Shown here: piece after piece, positions 55,328-63,293 of the stretch
Position numbering within the stretch: position 1 is the stretch's first letter
Layout: every line of letters begins with the position of its first letter
Assembly: GCA_018673175.1 (NCBI GenBank)
Contig: JABHDF010000057.1
Location: forward strand, 1 to 64,000
DNA from: Rhodobiaceae bacterium
GTDB lineage: Bacteria; Pseudomonadota; Alphaproteobacteria; RS24
Direction of reading: 5' to 3'
Length of the DNA: 64,000 bases
The notes under the pieces: generated by a model
Seen by the model: only the letters and a program-made list of their open reading frames with translations
Told to the model about the DNA's origin: nothing
Database searches by the model: none
Made by a program: the position numbers and the translations under genes

Positions 55328-56293
55328 CTATTGGGCGGTAAAAATAAAGCCCATATAACTGCCATAAAGCGCCAGACAAATGCTGCCCTCTAGGCGCGAC
55401 ATGCGCCGCCCTGTACCCATGAAAAAAGTTCCCAAGGCGGCAACGCCCAACATAATGGGAATATCGCGATGCGCCATTAACTCGGAAATCGGCAAAGGCG
55501 CCAGCAAAGATGTGGCGCCAAGTATCAGCAGGATATTGGAAATATTGCTGCCAATGATATTGCCGACCGCAAGGCTTGCATGGCCCCGCACGGCGGCAAC
55601 CATGGAGACGGCTAGCTCTGGCAAAGACGTGCCGAGGGCCACCAAACTAAGGGCAATCACCGCTTCTGAAATGCCCAATTGACGGGCCAATAAAACGGCG
55701 CCATCGACCATCAGGCCCGCACCCCAAATAACCCCCGCCAGGCCGAGCGCCAAAACCAGCAAGGCCACCAACAAGCCGCCCGGCACAAGGTTTTCTTCGA
55801 TGCCGGCTTCGGCTTCTTGCACACCCTCGCCAGTGCGCGAGGACGTATATAAATAAATAGTGAAGCCGATGAGGGCCAGCAACATGAGGGTTCCAAGTGC
55901 GGGCGATATGGCGCCCACGAACCCCAAGCCAACCAGCGCCAAAGAAACGGCGAGCATAAAACTGCCATCGCGCGCCAGCGTGCCCCTTTGGGTGGCAAAC
56001 GGGCTGACCACGGCCATTAACCCCAAAACCAGCAGAATATTGGCAATGTTGGAGCCAACCACATTGCCAATAGAAATATCGGGCTGACCATTTAACGCCG
56101 CTTTGACCGACACCGTAAGTTCCGGCGCGCTTGTGCCAAAAGCAATGATGGTGAGGCCAATAATCAGCGGCGATACTTTGAGGTGACTGGCAGCACTTAC
56201 CGCGCCGCGCAAAAGCGCCTCGCCTGCAAAACCGAGGACAATAAAACCAGAGATAAGTAAGAAAAGCGGTGATTCCATGGCCTGTTTTACCAT
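55328..56293 (-). CDS. Calcium/sodium antiporter (CaxA/YrbG-like)
   Basis: Inner-membrane cation exchanger with two homologous halves of about five transmembrane helices. The alpha repeats are visible as SPLIIGLTIIAFGTSAPELTVSVKAALNGQPDISIGNVVGSN (about 41-82) and VIALSLVALGTSLPELAVSMVAAVRGHASLAVGNIIGSN (about 205-243), each with the acidic GTSxPEL core and GNxxGSN. Length 321 residues is typical of the K+-independent group. ATG at 56293 or the second ATG at 56278 could be the start. It transcribes away from the acyl-CoA synthetase gene. Confidence 0.93.
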   Translation of the reverse strand: MVKQAMESPLFLLISGFIVLGFAGEALLRGAVSAASHLKVSPLIIGLTIIAFGTSAPELTVSVKAALNGQPDISIGNVVGSNIANILLVLGLMAVVSPFATQRGTLARDGSFMLAVSLALVGLGFVGAISPALGTLMLLALIGFTIYLYTSSRTGEGVQEAEAGIEENLVPGGLLVALLVLALGLAGVIWGAGLMVDGAVLLARQLGISEAVIALSLVALGTSLPELAVSMVAAVRGHASLAVGNIIGSNISNILLILGATSLLAPLPISELMAHRDIPIMLGVAALGTFFMGTGRRMSRLEGSICLALYGSYMGFIFTAQ

Positions 56294-56406
56294 GTTCCCC
56301 AGAAAAAATTCCAGAATTTTGCTTCTGCCGCGCAAAAAGTCTTGGCAGAGCCCGGTTTTATGCACTAGCCTTTTTTCCAAATTATAGCGTTTTCTGGGAG
56401 GAAATA

Positions 56407-58023
56407 ATGCACTGGAATTTTGGGGATATCATTGATGCAATCGTGCCGGCTTTGCCAGAGGGCCATCTGGCTTTGGTTCATGGCGAGAGAGAGATTACAT
56501 GGCAAGAAATGAGCCATCGGTCGAATAATCTGGCGCGCAACTTGTTGGCAAATGGTGCCACAACCGGCGATAAAGTTGGCTTCTACATGCGCAACCGCCC
56601 CGAATATTCGGAATTGCTGGTTGGCTGCTTTCGCGCCCGCCTCACCCATGTAAACGTCAACTACCGCTATGTTGCCGATGAAGTGCATTATATTTTTGAA
56701 AACTCTGACGCCACCGTTGTGGTTTACGGCAAAGAGTTTCGCGACAATATCGAAATTTTGCGGCCCAAGCTGCCAAACGTAAAACAGTGGATTGAAGTCG
56801 GCGATGGCAAAGATCTGCCAGAAGGCAGCCTCGACTATGAAAGCCTCGTGCAGGAAGGCGATGGCTCTAATTTAGACATTCAACGCGCGCCTGATGATTT
56901 GCTGTTTCTCTATACAGGCGGCACCACGGGCATGCCAAAAGGCGTGATGTGGGAGCATCATAATTTGCGCGAAACGCAAACCATGGCGCTGCGCGCGCTC
57001 GGCGAAGTGCCAGAGACGATGGATGAATTAGTCGCCCATTTGAAAAACCAAGGCCCCGGCCAAGTGTATATTCCGGCCTGCCCGCTGATGCATGGCACCG
57101 GCCTGTTTACCGCCATGGGCGTCTTGATGAACGGCGGCACCATTGTAACACTCGAAGCGGCCTCGCTCGACAGCCAAGAATTATGGAGCGTCGTGGGGCG
57201 CCGCGGTGTCGATTATATGGCCATTGTGGGCGATGCTTTTGCCAAGCCAATGCTGGCCGAACTGCAAAATAATCCGGGCGTCTATGACGTCAGCTCCGTT
57301 GGCAGTATCGTCTCCTCGGGTGTGATGTGGTCGATGGAAGTGAAACAGGAAATGCTGAAAGTGCTGCCCGACGAATGCATGTTGGTCGACAGTTTCGGCT
57401 CGTCAGAAGCGATCGGCTTTGGCTCGTCCATCACCATGAAAGACACGCCGGTGAAAACTGCCAAATTCACCACCAATGAAATGTGCAAAGTGTTTGACGA
57501 AAACGACAATGAAATTCCATGGGGCAGCGAAACCCCGGGCTTTATTGCGTTCGGCGGCCCTATTCCTTTGGGCTATTATAAAGATGAGAAGAAAACTGCC
57601 ACGACGTTTAAAACCATCAACGGCCAACGCTTCTCTATTCCGGGCGACTATTGTTTGGTTTCCCCGGAAGGCGAATTGACGCTTTTGGGTCGTGGCTCGG
57701 TGTGCATCAACTCGGCTGGCGAGAAAATCTATCCGGAAGAAATTGAAGAAACTTTGAAACTGCACGACAGCATCGATGATGCTTTGGTGGTTGGCGTGGC
57801 CGACGAAAAATGGGGCCAAGCGGTAACCGCCGTGGTGAAAACCGTCGATGGCGCCAGCTTTGATGAAGGCGATTTGAAAGCCTTCTGCAAAACCAAATTG
57901 GCGGCTTATAAAACCCCCAAACATGTGTTTCATGGCGGCCCTGCGTTTCGCGCCCCCAATGGCAAGGCCGATTATAAATCGGTAACCGAATTTGCCGTCG
58001 AAGAGGTCAGCAAGCGCGCATGA
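56407..58023 (+). CDS. Acyl-CoA synthetase (AMP-dependent ligase)
   Basis: A 538-residue ANL-superfamily ligase that activates a carboxylic acid through an acyl-AMP to its CoA thioester. Motifs: the P-loop FLYTGGTTGMPKGVMW (about 168-183), the FGSSEAIGFGS A5 block near 338, PGDYCLVSPEGELTLLGRG near 418, and the C-terminal lysine region APNGKADYK near 520. It resembles fatty acid or steroid acid ligases; the substrate is not fixed. The ATG at 56407 follows GGGAGGAAATA; the open frame upstream lies across the divergent antiporter promoter. It overlaps the next gene by four bases (ATGA). Confidence 0.9.
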   Translation: MHWNFGDIIDAIVPALPEGHLALVHGEREITWQEMSHRSNNLARNLLANGATTGDKVGFYMRNRPEYSELLVGCFRARLTHVNVNYRYVADEVHYIFENSDATVVVYGKEFRDNIEILRPKLPNVKQWIEVGDGKDLPEGSLDYESLVQEGDGSNLDIQRAPDDLLFLYTGGTTGMPKGVMWEHHNLRETQTMALRALGEVPETMDELVAHLKNQGPGQVYIPACPLMHGTGLFTAMGVLMNGGTIVTLEAASLDSQELWSVVGRRGVDYMAIVGDAFAKPMLAELQNNPGVYDVSSVGSIVSSGVMWSMEVKQEMLKVLPDECMLVDSFGSSEAIGFGSSITMKDTPVKTAKFTTNEMCKVFDENDNEIPWGSETPGFIAFGGPIPLGYYKDEKKTATTFKTINGQRFSIPGDYCLVSPEGELTLLGRGSVCINSAGEKIYPEEIEETLKLHDSIDDALVVGVADEKWGQAVTAVVKTVDGASFDEGDLKAFCKTKLAAYKTPKHVFHGGPAFRAPNGKADYKSVTEFAVEEVSKRA

Positions 58024-59090
58024 CCCGTCGGATAGCTGTATTTGGAAAAATGGGCGCGAAATTTGCGCCCATTATCGCCGACGCTCTTTCCTCGGATTGG
58101 GAGGTCGATGTTTGGCCTTGCGACGAGGATCTGGGTGCACGTGACGCCATATTGCAAACCTGCGAAGCAGCGGTGATAAGCGCCGATTTCATTTTGACCC
58201 CGGGCAATTTTGGGGCCTTGATGGAGGCGCCGAACCTAAAGATTATGCTGCAACCCTGGGTCGGCATAGACTGGCTCGACCCCGGATTTTTGCCCGAAGG
58301 CTTGATTTATTGCAATGCGGGGGGCCATGCCGCGCCCATGGCGGAACATGTTTTGGGCGCCATGTTGGAACATTCGCTCGAGCTGCGCCAATTGCACCAA
58401 GACATGAGCTTAGGAAAATGGCATCGCGCTGGGCGCAATGCGGCCCCGCAAGCCCGCCACGGAGATTTGCGCGGCAAGCAAGTTGGCATTATCGGCTATG
58501 GCGACATTGCCAAAGCGGTGGCGGCGCGCGCGCATGCCTTTGATATGCACATCTCGGCAGTCGCGCGCAGTGAGCGCGAGACAACGCCCGAGCCCCTGCA
58601 ATGGATTGGCACGCAAAAAGACCTGCCAAGATTATTGCGCGAGAGCGATTATCTTATTCTAACCTGCGATTTAAACGAAGACACACAAGGCATGATTGAT
58701 GCCAGCGCTTTCGACACCATGAAAGACAGCGCCTATATTATTAACGTCGCGCGCGGCGAAGTGATCGATGAGGACGCCTTATTTGAGGCGCTCTCGAACC
58801 ATAAAATTGGCGGCGCTGCCTTGGACACTTGGTATCGCTACCCAACGCATATCACGCAAGCCGAAGCCGACCCCGATCGGGGTGGACCGTATCAAGGCAG
58901 TCGGCATGATTTTTTATCCCTCGACAATGTGCTTTTGACGCCGCATAGCGCCGCGCATACTTTCGGCGCCGATAAAGGGCGCTATGAGAGCCTTGCTAAA
59001 TCACTGGTTAGCTACACCAAGGGCCAGACCATTGCGCGCCATGTAGCCACCGGAACCGGCGATAATCTCGACGGTTTTCAAATGCCATAG
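58020..59090 (+). CDS. D-isomer 2-hydroxyacid dehydrogenase family
   Basis: A 356-residue NAD(P)-dependent dehydrogenase of the D-2-hydroxyacid family. The Rossmann loop is GIIGYGDIAKAVAARA (near 160), and the active site Arg is in YIINVARGEVIDEDAL, with catalytic His in LLTPHSAAHTF. Translationally coupled (ATGA) to the acyl-CoA synthetase. Its use in the acyl-CoA pathway is unclear; it could reduce a 2-oxo acid or oxidise a hydroxyacid released by the pathway. The last 50 residues are less typical of the family. Confidence 0.85.
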   Translation: MTRRIAVFGKMGAKFAPIIADALSSDWEVDVWPCDEDLGARDAILQTCEAAVISADFILTPGNFGALMEAPNLKIMLQPWVGIDWLDPGFLPEGLIYCNAGGHAAPMAEHVLGAMLEHSLELRQLHQDMSLGKWHRAGRNAAPQARHGDLRGKQVGIIGYGDIAKAVAARAHAFDMHISAVARSERETTPEPLQWIGTQKDLPRLLRESDYLILTCDLNEDTQGMIDASAFDTMKDSAYIINVARGEVIDEDALFEALSNHKIGGAALDTWYRYPTHITQAEADPDRGGPYQGSRHDFLSLDNVLLTPHSAAHTFGADKGRYESLAKSLVSYTKGQTIARHVATGTGDNLDGFQMP

Positions 59091-59219
59091 GCAGCGTTCT
59101 TTTGGGGTTTTATGGCTAAAACTGCGGCCAGATGCCACGCGAGCCCGCTTTCGTAATACTTGCTCCCCCCAATCGCCGTGCTATTGTTTTACGAGATATA
59201 AATATTGGAGAACCTGAAA

Positions 59220-60410
59220 ATGACAGCTCTTGATAGTTTCCGCGAAGAAACCCGCGCGTGGTTGGAAGAAAATTGCCCCGCCTCGATGCGTACCCCGATG
59301 CCAGAACGCGAAATGCCTTGGGGCGGCCGCCAGGCCAAATACCCAAATCCTGACACGAAAGTCTGGATGGACAATATGGCAAGCCGCGGCTGGACAGCCC
59401 CAACTTGGCCCGCTGAGTATGGCGGCGGTGGCCTGTCGAAGGAAGAAAACAAAGTGCTGCAACAAGAGCTCGGTGCCATCAAAGCGCGCCCTGCCCTGAC
59501 CAGCTTCGGCCTTTGGATGCTTGGCCCAGCGCTTTTGGAATTTGCGAGCGAAGAGCAGAAGAAAAAATATCTTGGCGAAATTATCCGTGGCGAAATTCGT
59601 TGGTGCCAAGGCTATTCCGAACCCGGTGCGGGCTCTGACTTGGCTGGACTGCAAACCAAAGCCGAAGATAAGGGCGATCACTATTTGGTCAATGGCCAGA
59701 AAGTTTGGACCTCTTATGCCGATCAGTGCGATTGGATTTTCTGCCTCGTGCGCACCGACACTTCGGTGAAACATGACGGCATTTCCTTCCTGCTCATCGA
59801 TATGGATGATGCCGGTGTGGAAGCCCGCCCGATTAAATTGATCTCGGGCGCCTCGCCATTTTGCGAGACCTTTTTAACCGATGTAAAAGTGCCGAAAGAA
59901 AACTTGGTGGGCGATCTGAACAAAGGCTGGACCATTGCCAAGCGTTTGCTCGAGCATGAACGCAGCATGATTTCCGGTATGGGTATGGGCGCAGGCGCGG
60001 CCTCCATGGGCGGCATGGAAGCTGTGGCCAAAGAAAACTTTGGCGCCGATGGCGAGAAAATTGCCGACTCGAGCATTCGCCAAGCCGTTGCCGACCACAA
60101 AATGGACCAGCAAGCCTTTGGTCTGACGCTGAAACGCGCGGAAGCTGAAGCCAAAGCCGGACAAGGCATGGGCGCTGCGGCCTCGATGTTTAAATATTAC
60201 GGCACGGAAGTGAACAAACGCCGGTTTGAGCTTTTGCTCGACCTGATGGGCACACAAGCGCTCGGTTGGGAAGGCGAAGGCTTTGATAAGCGCGAGCTTG
60301 CCGTGACCCGCTCTTGGTTGCGCTCGAAAGGCAATTCGATTGAAGGCGGCACCTCAGAAGTGCAGCTGAACGTGATTGCAAAACGCGTCTTAGGCCTGCC
60401 AGACGCCTAA
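59220..60410 (+). CDS. Acyl-CoA dehydrogenase, catalytic-Glu subunit
   Basis: A 396-residue FAD-dependent acyl-CoA dehydrogenase. N-terminal helical domain (LDSFREETRAWLEENCP), middle beta domain with WCQGYSEPGAGSDLAGLQT (about 135-155), and C-terminal helices ending NSIEGGTSEVQLNVIAKRVLGLP, in which Glu375 sits where the catalytic base is found. The ATG at 59220 follows GGAGAACCTGAAA; a TTG at 59205 would add five residues. It is followed by a second, dissimilar acyl-CoA dehydrogenase at 60477, and the two probably form a heteromeric enzyme. Substrate length is unknown. Confidence 0.92.
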   Translation: MTALDSFREETRAWLEENCPASMRTPMPEREMPWGGRQAKYPNPDTKVWMDNMASRGWTAPTWPAEYGGGGLSKEENKVLQQELGAIKARPALTSFGLWMLGPALLEFASEEQKKKYLGEIIRGEIRWCQGYSEPGAGSDLAGLQTKAEDKGDHYLVNGQKVWTSYADQCDWIFCLVRTDTSVKHDGISFLLIDMDDAGVEARPIKLISGASPFCETFLTDVKVPKENLVGDLNKGWTIAKRLLEHERSMISGMGMGAGAASMGGMEAVAKENFGADGEKIADSSIRQAVADHKMDQQAFGLTLKRAEAEAKAGQGMGAAASMFKYYGTEVNKRRFELLLDLMGTQALGWEGEGFDKRELAVTRSWLRSKGNSIEGGTSEVQLNVIAKRVLGLPDA

Positions 60411-60420
60411 GCCTTCGCAA

Positions 60421-60448
60421 AATCGGCCCAGATTAATCGGCCCAGATT
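60421..60448. repeat. Tandem 14-bp repeat between the two acyl-CoA dehydrogenases
   Basis: AATCGGCCCAGATT occurs twice in direct succession, followed by AATCA. It lies in the 66-bp gap between the two dehydrogenase genes, just upstream of the AAAAGGA ribosome binding site of the second. Confidence 0.9.
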
Positions 60449-60476
60449 AATCATATGAGATTAAAAGGAATATTCT

Positions 60477-61616
60477 ATGGCATTCGTGCTTACCGAAGAA
60501 CAAACCATGCTGAAAGATATGGCGAAGGACTTTTTCACCGAACAAGTTCCTGTCGCTAACTTGCGCAAGCTGCGCGATGCAGAAGATGCGGATGGCTATG
60601 ATAAAGCCGTTTGGAAACAAATCGTCGAGCTTGGCTTTGCTGGCATTCTCATTCCAGAAGAGCATGGCGGCACAGGTTTTGGCCCCATGGGGCTGGGCAT
60701 TGTGATGAAAGAGGCTGGCCGCACGCTGGCCGCTTCGCCGCTTTACTCGACCGCTGTTTTGGGGGCTGGCCTGATTATGGCGGCGGGCTCTGACGAGCAA
60801 AAAGGCGCTCTCTTGCCAAAAATTGCAGCCGGCGAAACCCTGACTGCTTTGGCATTGGAAGAAACCAACCATCACAATCCGTTGAACACAGCCATGACAG
60901 CTGAAAAATCGGACGATGGCTTTACCCTAACAGGCGACAAGAAATTCGTTATCGATGGGCACATTGCCAATACGCTGATTGTTGTGGCTCGCACGGGCGG
61001 TGCCGCAGGCGACGCGCAAGGCTTGTCGATGTTCTTGGTCGATGCAAAAGCCGATGGCGTGAGCATCACCCGCAACCATATGGTCGATAGCCGCAATGCA
61101 GCCAGCATCGGCTTCGCCAATGTGCAGGTCTCTGCCGATGCGGTTTTGGGCAGCCTAGGGGGCGCCTATGCCGAGCTGGAAAGCAGCCTCGACTTGGCGC
61201 GCGTTTGCTTGGCAGCCGAAATGTTGGGCGGAGCCGAGACCGTGTTTGACACGACTTTGGAATACCTCAAGGAGCGCAAGCAATTTGGCGTCATCATTGG
61301 CACTTTCCAAGCGCTGAAACACCGCGCGGCTGAATTGTTTTGCGAAGTTGAAATTTGCCAATCGGTGCTTTTGGATGCCTTGTCGGCCCTAGAAGACCGC
61401 CGCAATGATACCCCGCGCGCCGCCAGTCTGGCCAAAGCTCGTGTGGGCGATGCGCTTCGCTTGATTACCAATGAAGGCGTGCAAATGCATGGCGGCATTG
61501 GCATGACCGATGCCGTGGACGTGGGACTGTTTATGAAACGCGCCCGTGTGCAAGCTCAGATGTTGGGCGATACGAACTTCCACCGCGCCCGCTACGCGGA
61601 TTTGGGTGGTTATTAA
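60477..61616 (+). CDS. Acyl-CoA dehydrogenase, second subunit lacking the catalytic Glu motif
   Basis: A 379-residue acyl-CoA dehydrogenase homologue. Conserved parts are the N-terminal helices, EEHGGTGFGPMGLGIVMKEAGR, ALALEETNHHNPLN and the FAD-adenine region QMHGGIGMTDAVDVGLFMKRA. The C-terminal part ends LGDTNFHRARYADLGGY and lacks the EGT/EGG catalytic-base motif seen in the upstream gene. This matches alpha2beta2 dehydrogenases described for sterol side-chain degradation, in which one subunit supplies the base and the other part of FAD binding. An AAAAGGA ribosome binding site lies seven bases upstream. Confidence 0.9.
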   Translation: MAFVLTEEQTMLKDMAKDFFTEQVPVANLRKLRDAEDADGYDKAVWKQIVELGFAGILIPEEHGGTGFGPMGLGIVMKEAGRTLAASPLYSTAVLGAGLIMAAGSDEQKGALLPKIAAGETLTALALEETNHHNPLNTAMTAEKSDDGFTLTGDKKFVIDGHIANTLIVVARTGGAAGDAQGLSMFLVDAKADGVSITRNHMVDSRNAASIGFANVQVSADAVLGSLGGAYAELESSLDLARVCLAAEMLGGAETVFDTTLEYLKERKQFGVIIGTFQALKHRAAELFCEVEICQSVLLDALSALEDRRNDTPRAASLAKARVGDALRLITNEGVQMHGGIGMTDAVDVGLFMKRARVQAQMLGDTNFHRARYADLGGY

Positions 61617-61642
61617 TCTTAAAGCCACTTAAAAGCGATTAC

Positions 61643-61670
61643 AGGCCTCGACATTTGCGTGTTGAGGCCT
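61643..61670 (+). terminator. Hairpin after the acyl-CoA dehydrogenase pair
   Basis: AGGCCTCGAC pairs with GTTGAGGCCT (one GT wobble) around an eight-base loop, followed by TTAATTCT. The stem is strong but the T run is weak, so it is a moderate terminator candidate 26 bp after the gene. Confidence 0.55.
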
Positions 61671-61709
61671 TAATTCTATGAGAGATAAGCAATCTTAAAA
61701 GGGGCTAAA

Positions 61710-61937
61710 ATGGCTGAAGAAACGAAGCAACCAGAGCGCATCACCGTTCTTGCTGAGGAATTTACGCCGGCTGCCATGGAATTTCACCGCCGCAATATGA
61801 GCGCGCGGGGATATCGCATGGAAGGCCAGATAACGCCTCGTCGTTACATGATGATTGAGGGCCCAGGCGAGCCGAAAGACTTGTTTGACGCAAAAGAATA
61901 TTTTGCGGTCACGTTCGTTCGCAAGGACGGCGAATAA
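61710..61937 (+). CDS. Small conserved-looking protein, unknown
   Basis: A 75-residue soluble protein with mixed charge (MAEETKQPERITVLAEE... and YRMEGQITPRRYMMIEGPG...FAVTFVRKDGE). No transmembrane segment or motif is recognised. An AAGGGG ribosome binding site eight bases before the ATG and a position of its own between two hairpin/gap regions support a real gene. The alternation of strands suggests a small alpha/beta fold. It is 95 bp upstream of hemA on the same strand. Confidence 0.65.
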   Translation: MAEETKQPERITVLAEEFTPAAMEFHRRNMSARGYRMEGQITPRRYMMIEGPGEPKDLFDAKEYFAVTFVRKDGE

Positions 61938-62032
61938 TCTCAAAACTGCGGCAAAAAGGCTCCCAAGCTGGCTAGGCTGGTCTTCCACGCCTATATGAGC
62001 TACTTATATGGCAGTTTAAAAGTGGACTTGAT

Positions 62033-63289
62033 ATGCCCGTCAATTACGACAAACATCTCGATGACGCCCTCGCCTCTCTGCATGAAGAGGGGCGCTATCG
62101 CGTCTTTACCGATCTGGCGCGTCGCGCGGGTCAGTTTCCGCGTGCGATAGATTATTCGACCACCCCACATCGCGAGATTACCGTTTGGTGTTCCAATGAC
62201 TATTTGGGCATTGGCCAAAACCCAGAGGTGATGGAAGCCATGAAAACGGCCATTGATGAAATGGGCACGGGCGCTGGCGGCACGCGCAATATTTCTGGTA
62301 CACACCACATGATTGTCGAGCTGGAAAACGAACTTTGCGACCTGCATCAAAAGCCCGCTGCCTTGGTCTTTACCTCCGGATATATTTCCAATGAAGCGAC
62401 AATTTCGACGCTGGCCAAACTGTTGCCCAATTGCCTTATTCTATCGGATGAGCTGAACCACGCCTCGATGATTGAAGGCGTGCGCCAAAGTGGCTGCAGC
62501 AAACTTATTTGGCGCCATAATGATATGGCGCACCTCGAGAGCCTCTTGGCCGATGCCGACCCAGAACGCCCGAAGCTGATTGTCTTTGAAAGCGTCTATT
62601 CGATGGATGGCGATATTGCGCCGATTGAGCAGATTTGCGATTTGGCCGAAAAATACGGCGCCCTGACCTATCTCGACGAAGTGCATGCTGTGGGCATGTA
62701 TGGCGCGCGCGGCGGCGGCATTGCCGAGCGCGATAACCTCATGCACCGCATTGATGTGATTGAGGGCACGCTGGCCAAAGCCTTTGGCGTGATGGGCGGC
62801 TATATTACCGGCAATCGCAATCTGGTCGATGCCATTCGTTCTTTTGCACCGGGCTTTATTTTCACCACCTCCTTGCCGCCAGCCATTGCCGCAGGCGCCA
62901 TCAAAAGCGTGCAATTGGTGAAACAATCTAATTTTGGCCAAGACTTGCGCCTACGCCATCAAGAGCGCGCCGAGACTTTGAAAGATAAATTAGCCAAGGC
63001 CGGCCTCCCGGTTTTGCGAACGCAAACCCATATTGTGCCGCTGATGGTGGGGGACCCGCTATTGTGCAAAGCCGCCTCGGATCGTTTGTTGAACGAACAT
63101 AATATTTATATTCAGCCGATTAATTACCCCACCGTGCCGCGCGGCGCCGAGCGTTTGCGCATCACCCCAACGCCTTTGCACGATGATGATATGATCGATG
63201 CTTTGGTGGCGGCTGTATCGGAAGTCTGGGCCTATCTGGATATTTCGCGCGAACTGCCTGGCGTGATATCCGCGCCTGCGGCGCAATAA
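62033..63289 (+). CDS. hemA: 5-aminolevulinate synthase
   Basis: PLP enzyme that condenses glycine and succinyl-CoA to 5-aminolevulinate, the alphaproteobacterial (C4) entry to heme. The 418-residue protein has [51 protein letters not shown], and the PLP lysine Lys249 in [12 protein letters not shown]. Its close relative, glycine C-acetyltransferase (Kbl), is excluded in practice by the HVQ/THHMI-type features and by hemH adjacency. The following hemH starts 4 bp later. Confidence 0.95.
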   Translation: MPVNYDKHLDDALASLHEEGRYRVFTDLARRAGQFPRAIDYSTTPHREITVWCSNDYLGIGQNPEVMEAMKTAIDEMGTGAGGTRNISGTHHMIVELENELCDLHQKPAALVFTSGYISNEATISTLAKLLPNCLILSDELNHASMIEGVRQSGCSKLIWRHNDMAHLESLLADADPERPKLIVFESVYSMDGDIAPIEQICDLAEKYGALTYLDEVHAVGMYGARGGGIAERDNLMHRIDVIEGTLAKAFGVMGGYITGNRNLVDAIRSFAPGFIFTTSLPPAIAAGAIKSVQLVKQSNFGQDLRLRHQERAETLKDKLAKAGLPVLRTQTHIVPLMVGDPLLCKAASDRLLNEHNIYIQPINYPTVPRGAERLRITPTPLHDDDMIDALVAAVSEVWAYLDISRELPGVISAPAAQ

Positions 63290-63293
63290 ATTT

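Noticed and set aside
55157-55393. 78-codon plus-strand frame ahead of the antiporter
   Set aside because: Lysine-rich, no motif; overlaps the antiporter 3' end and lacks a ribosome binding site. It is probably just the GNAT promoter region.
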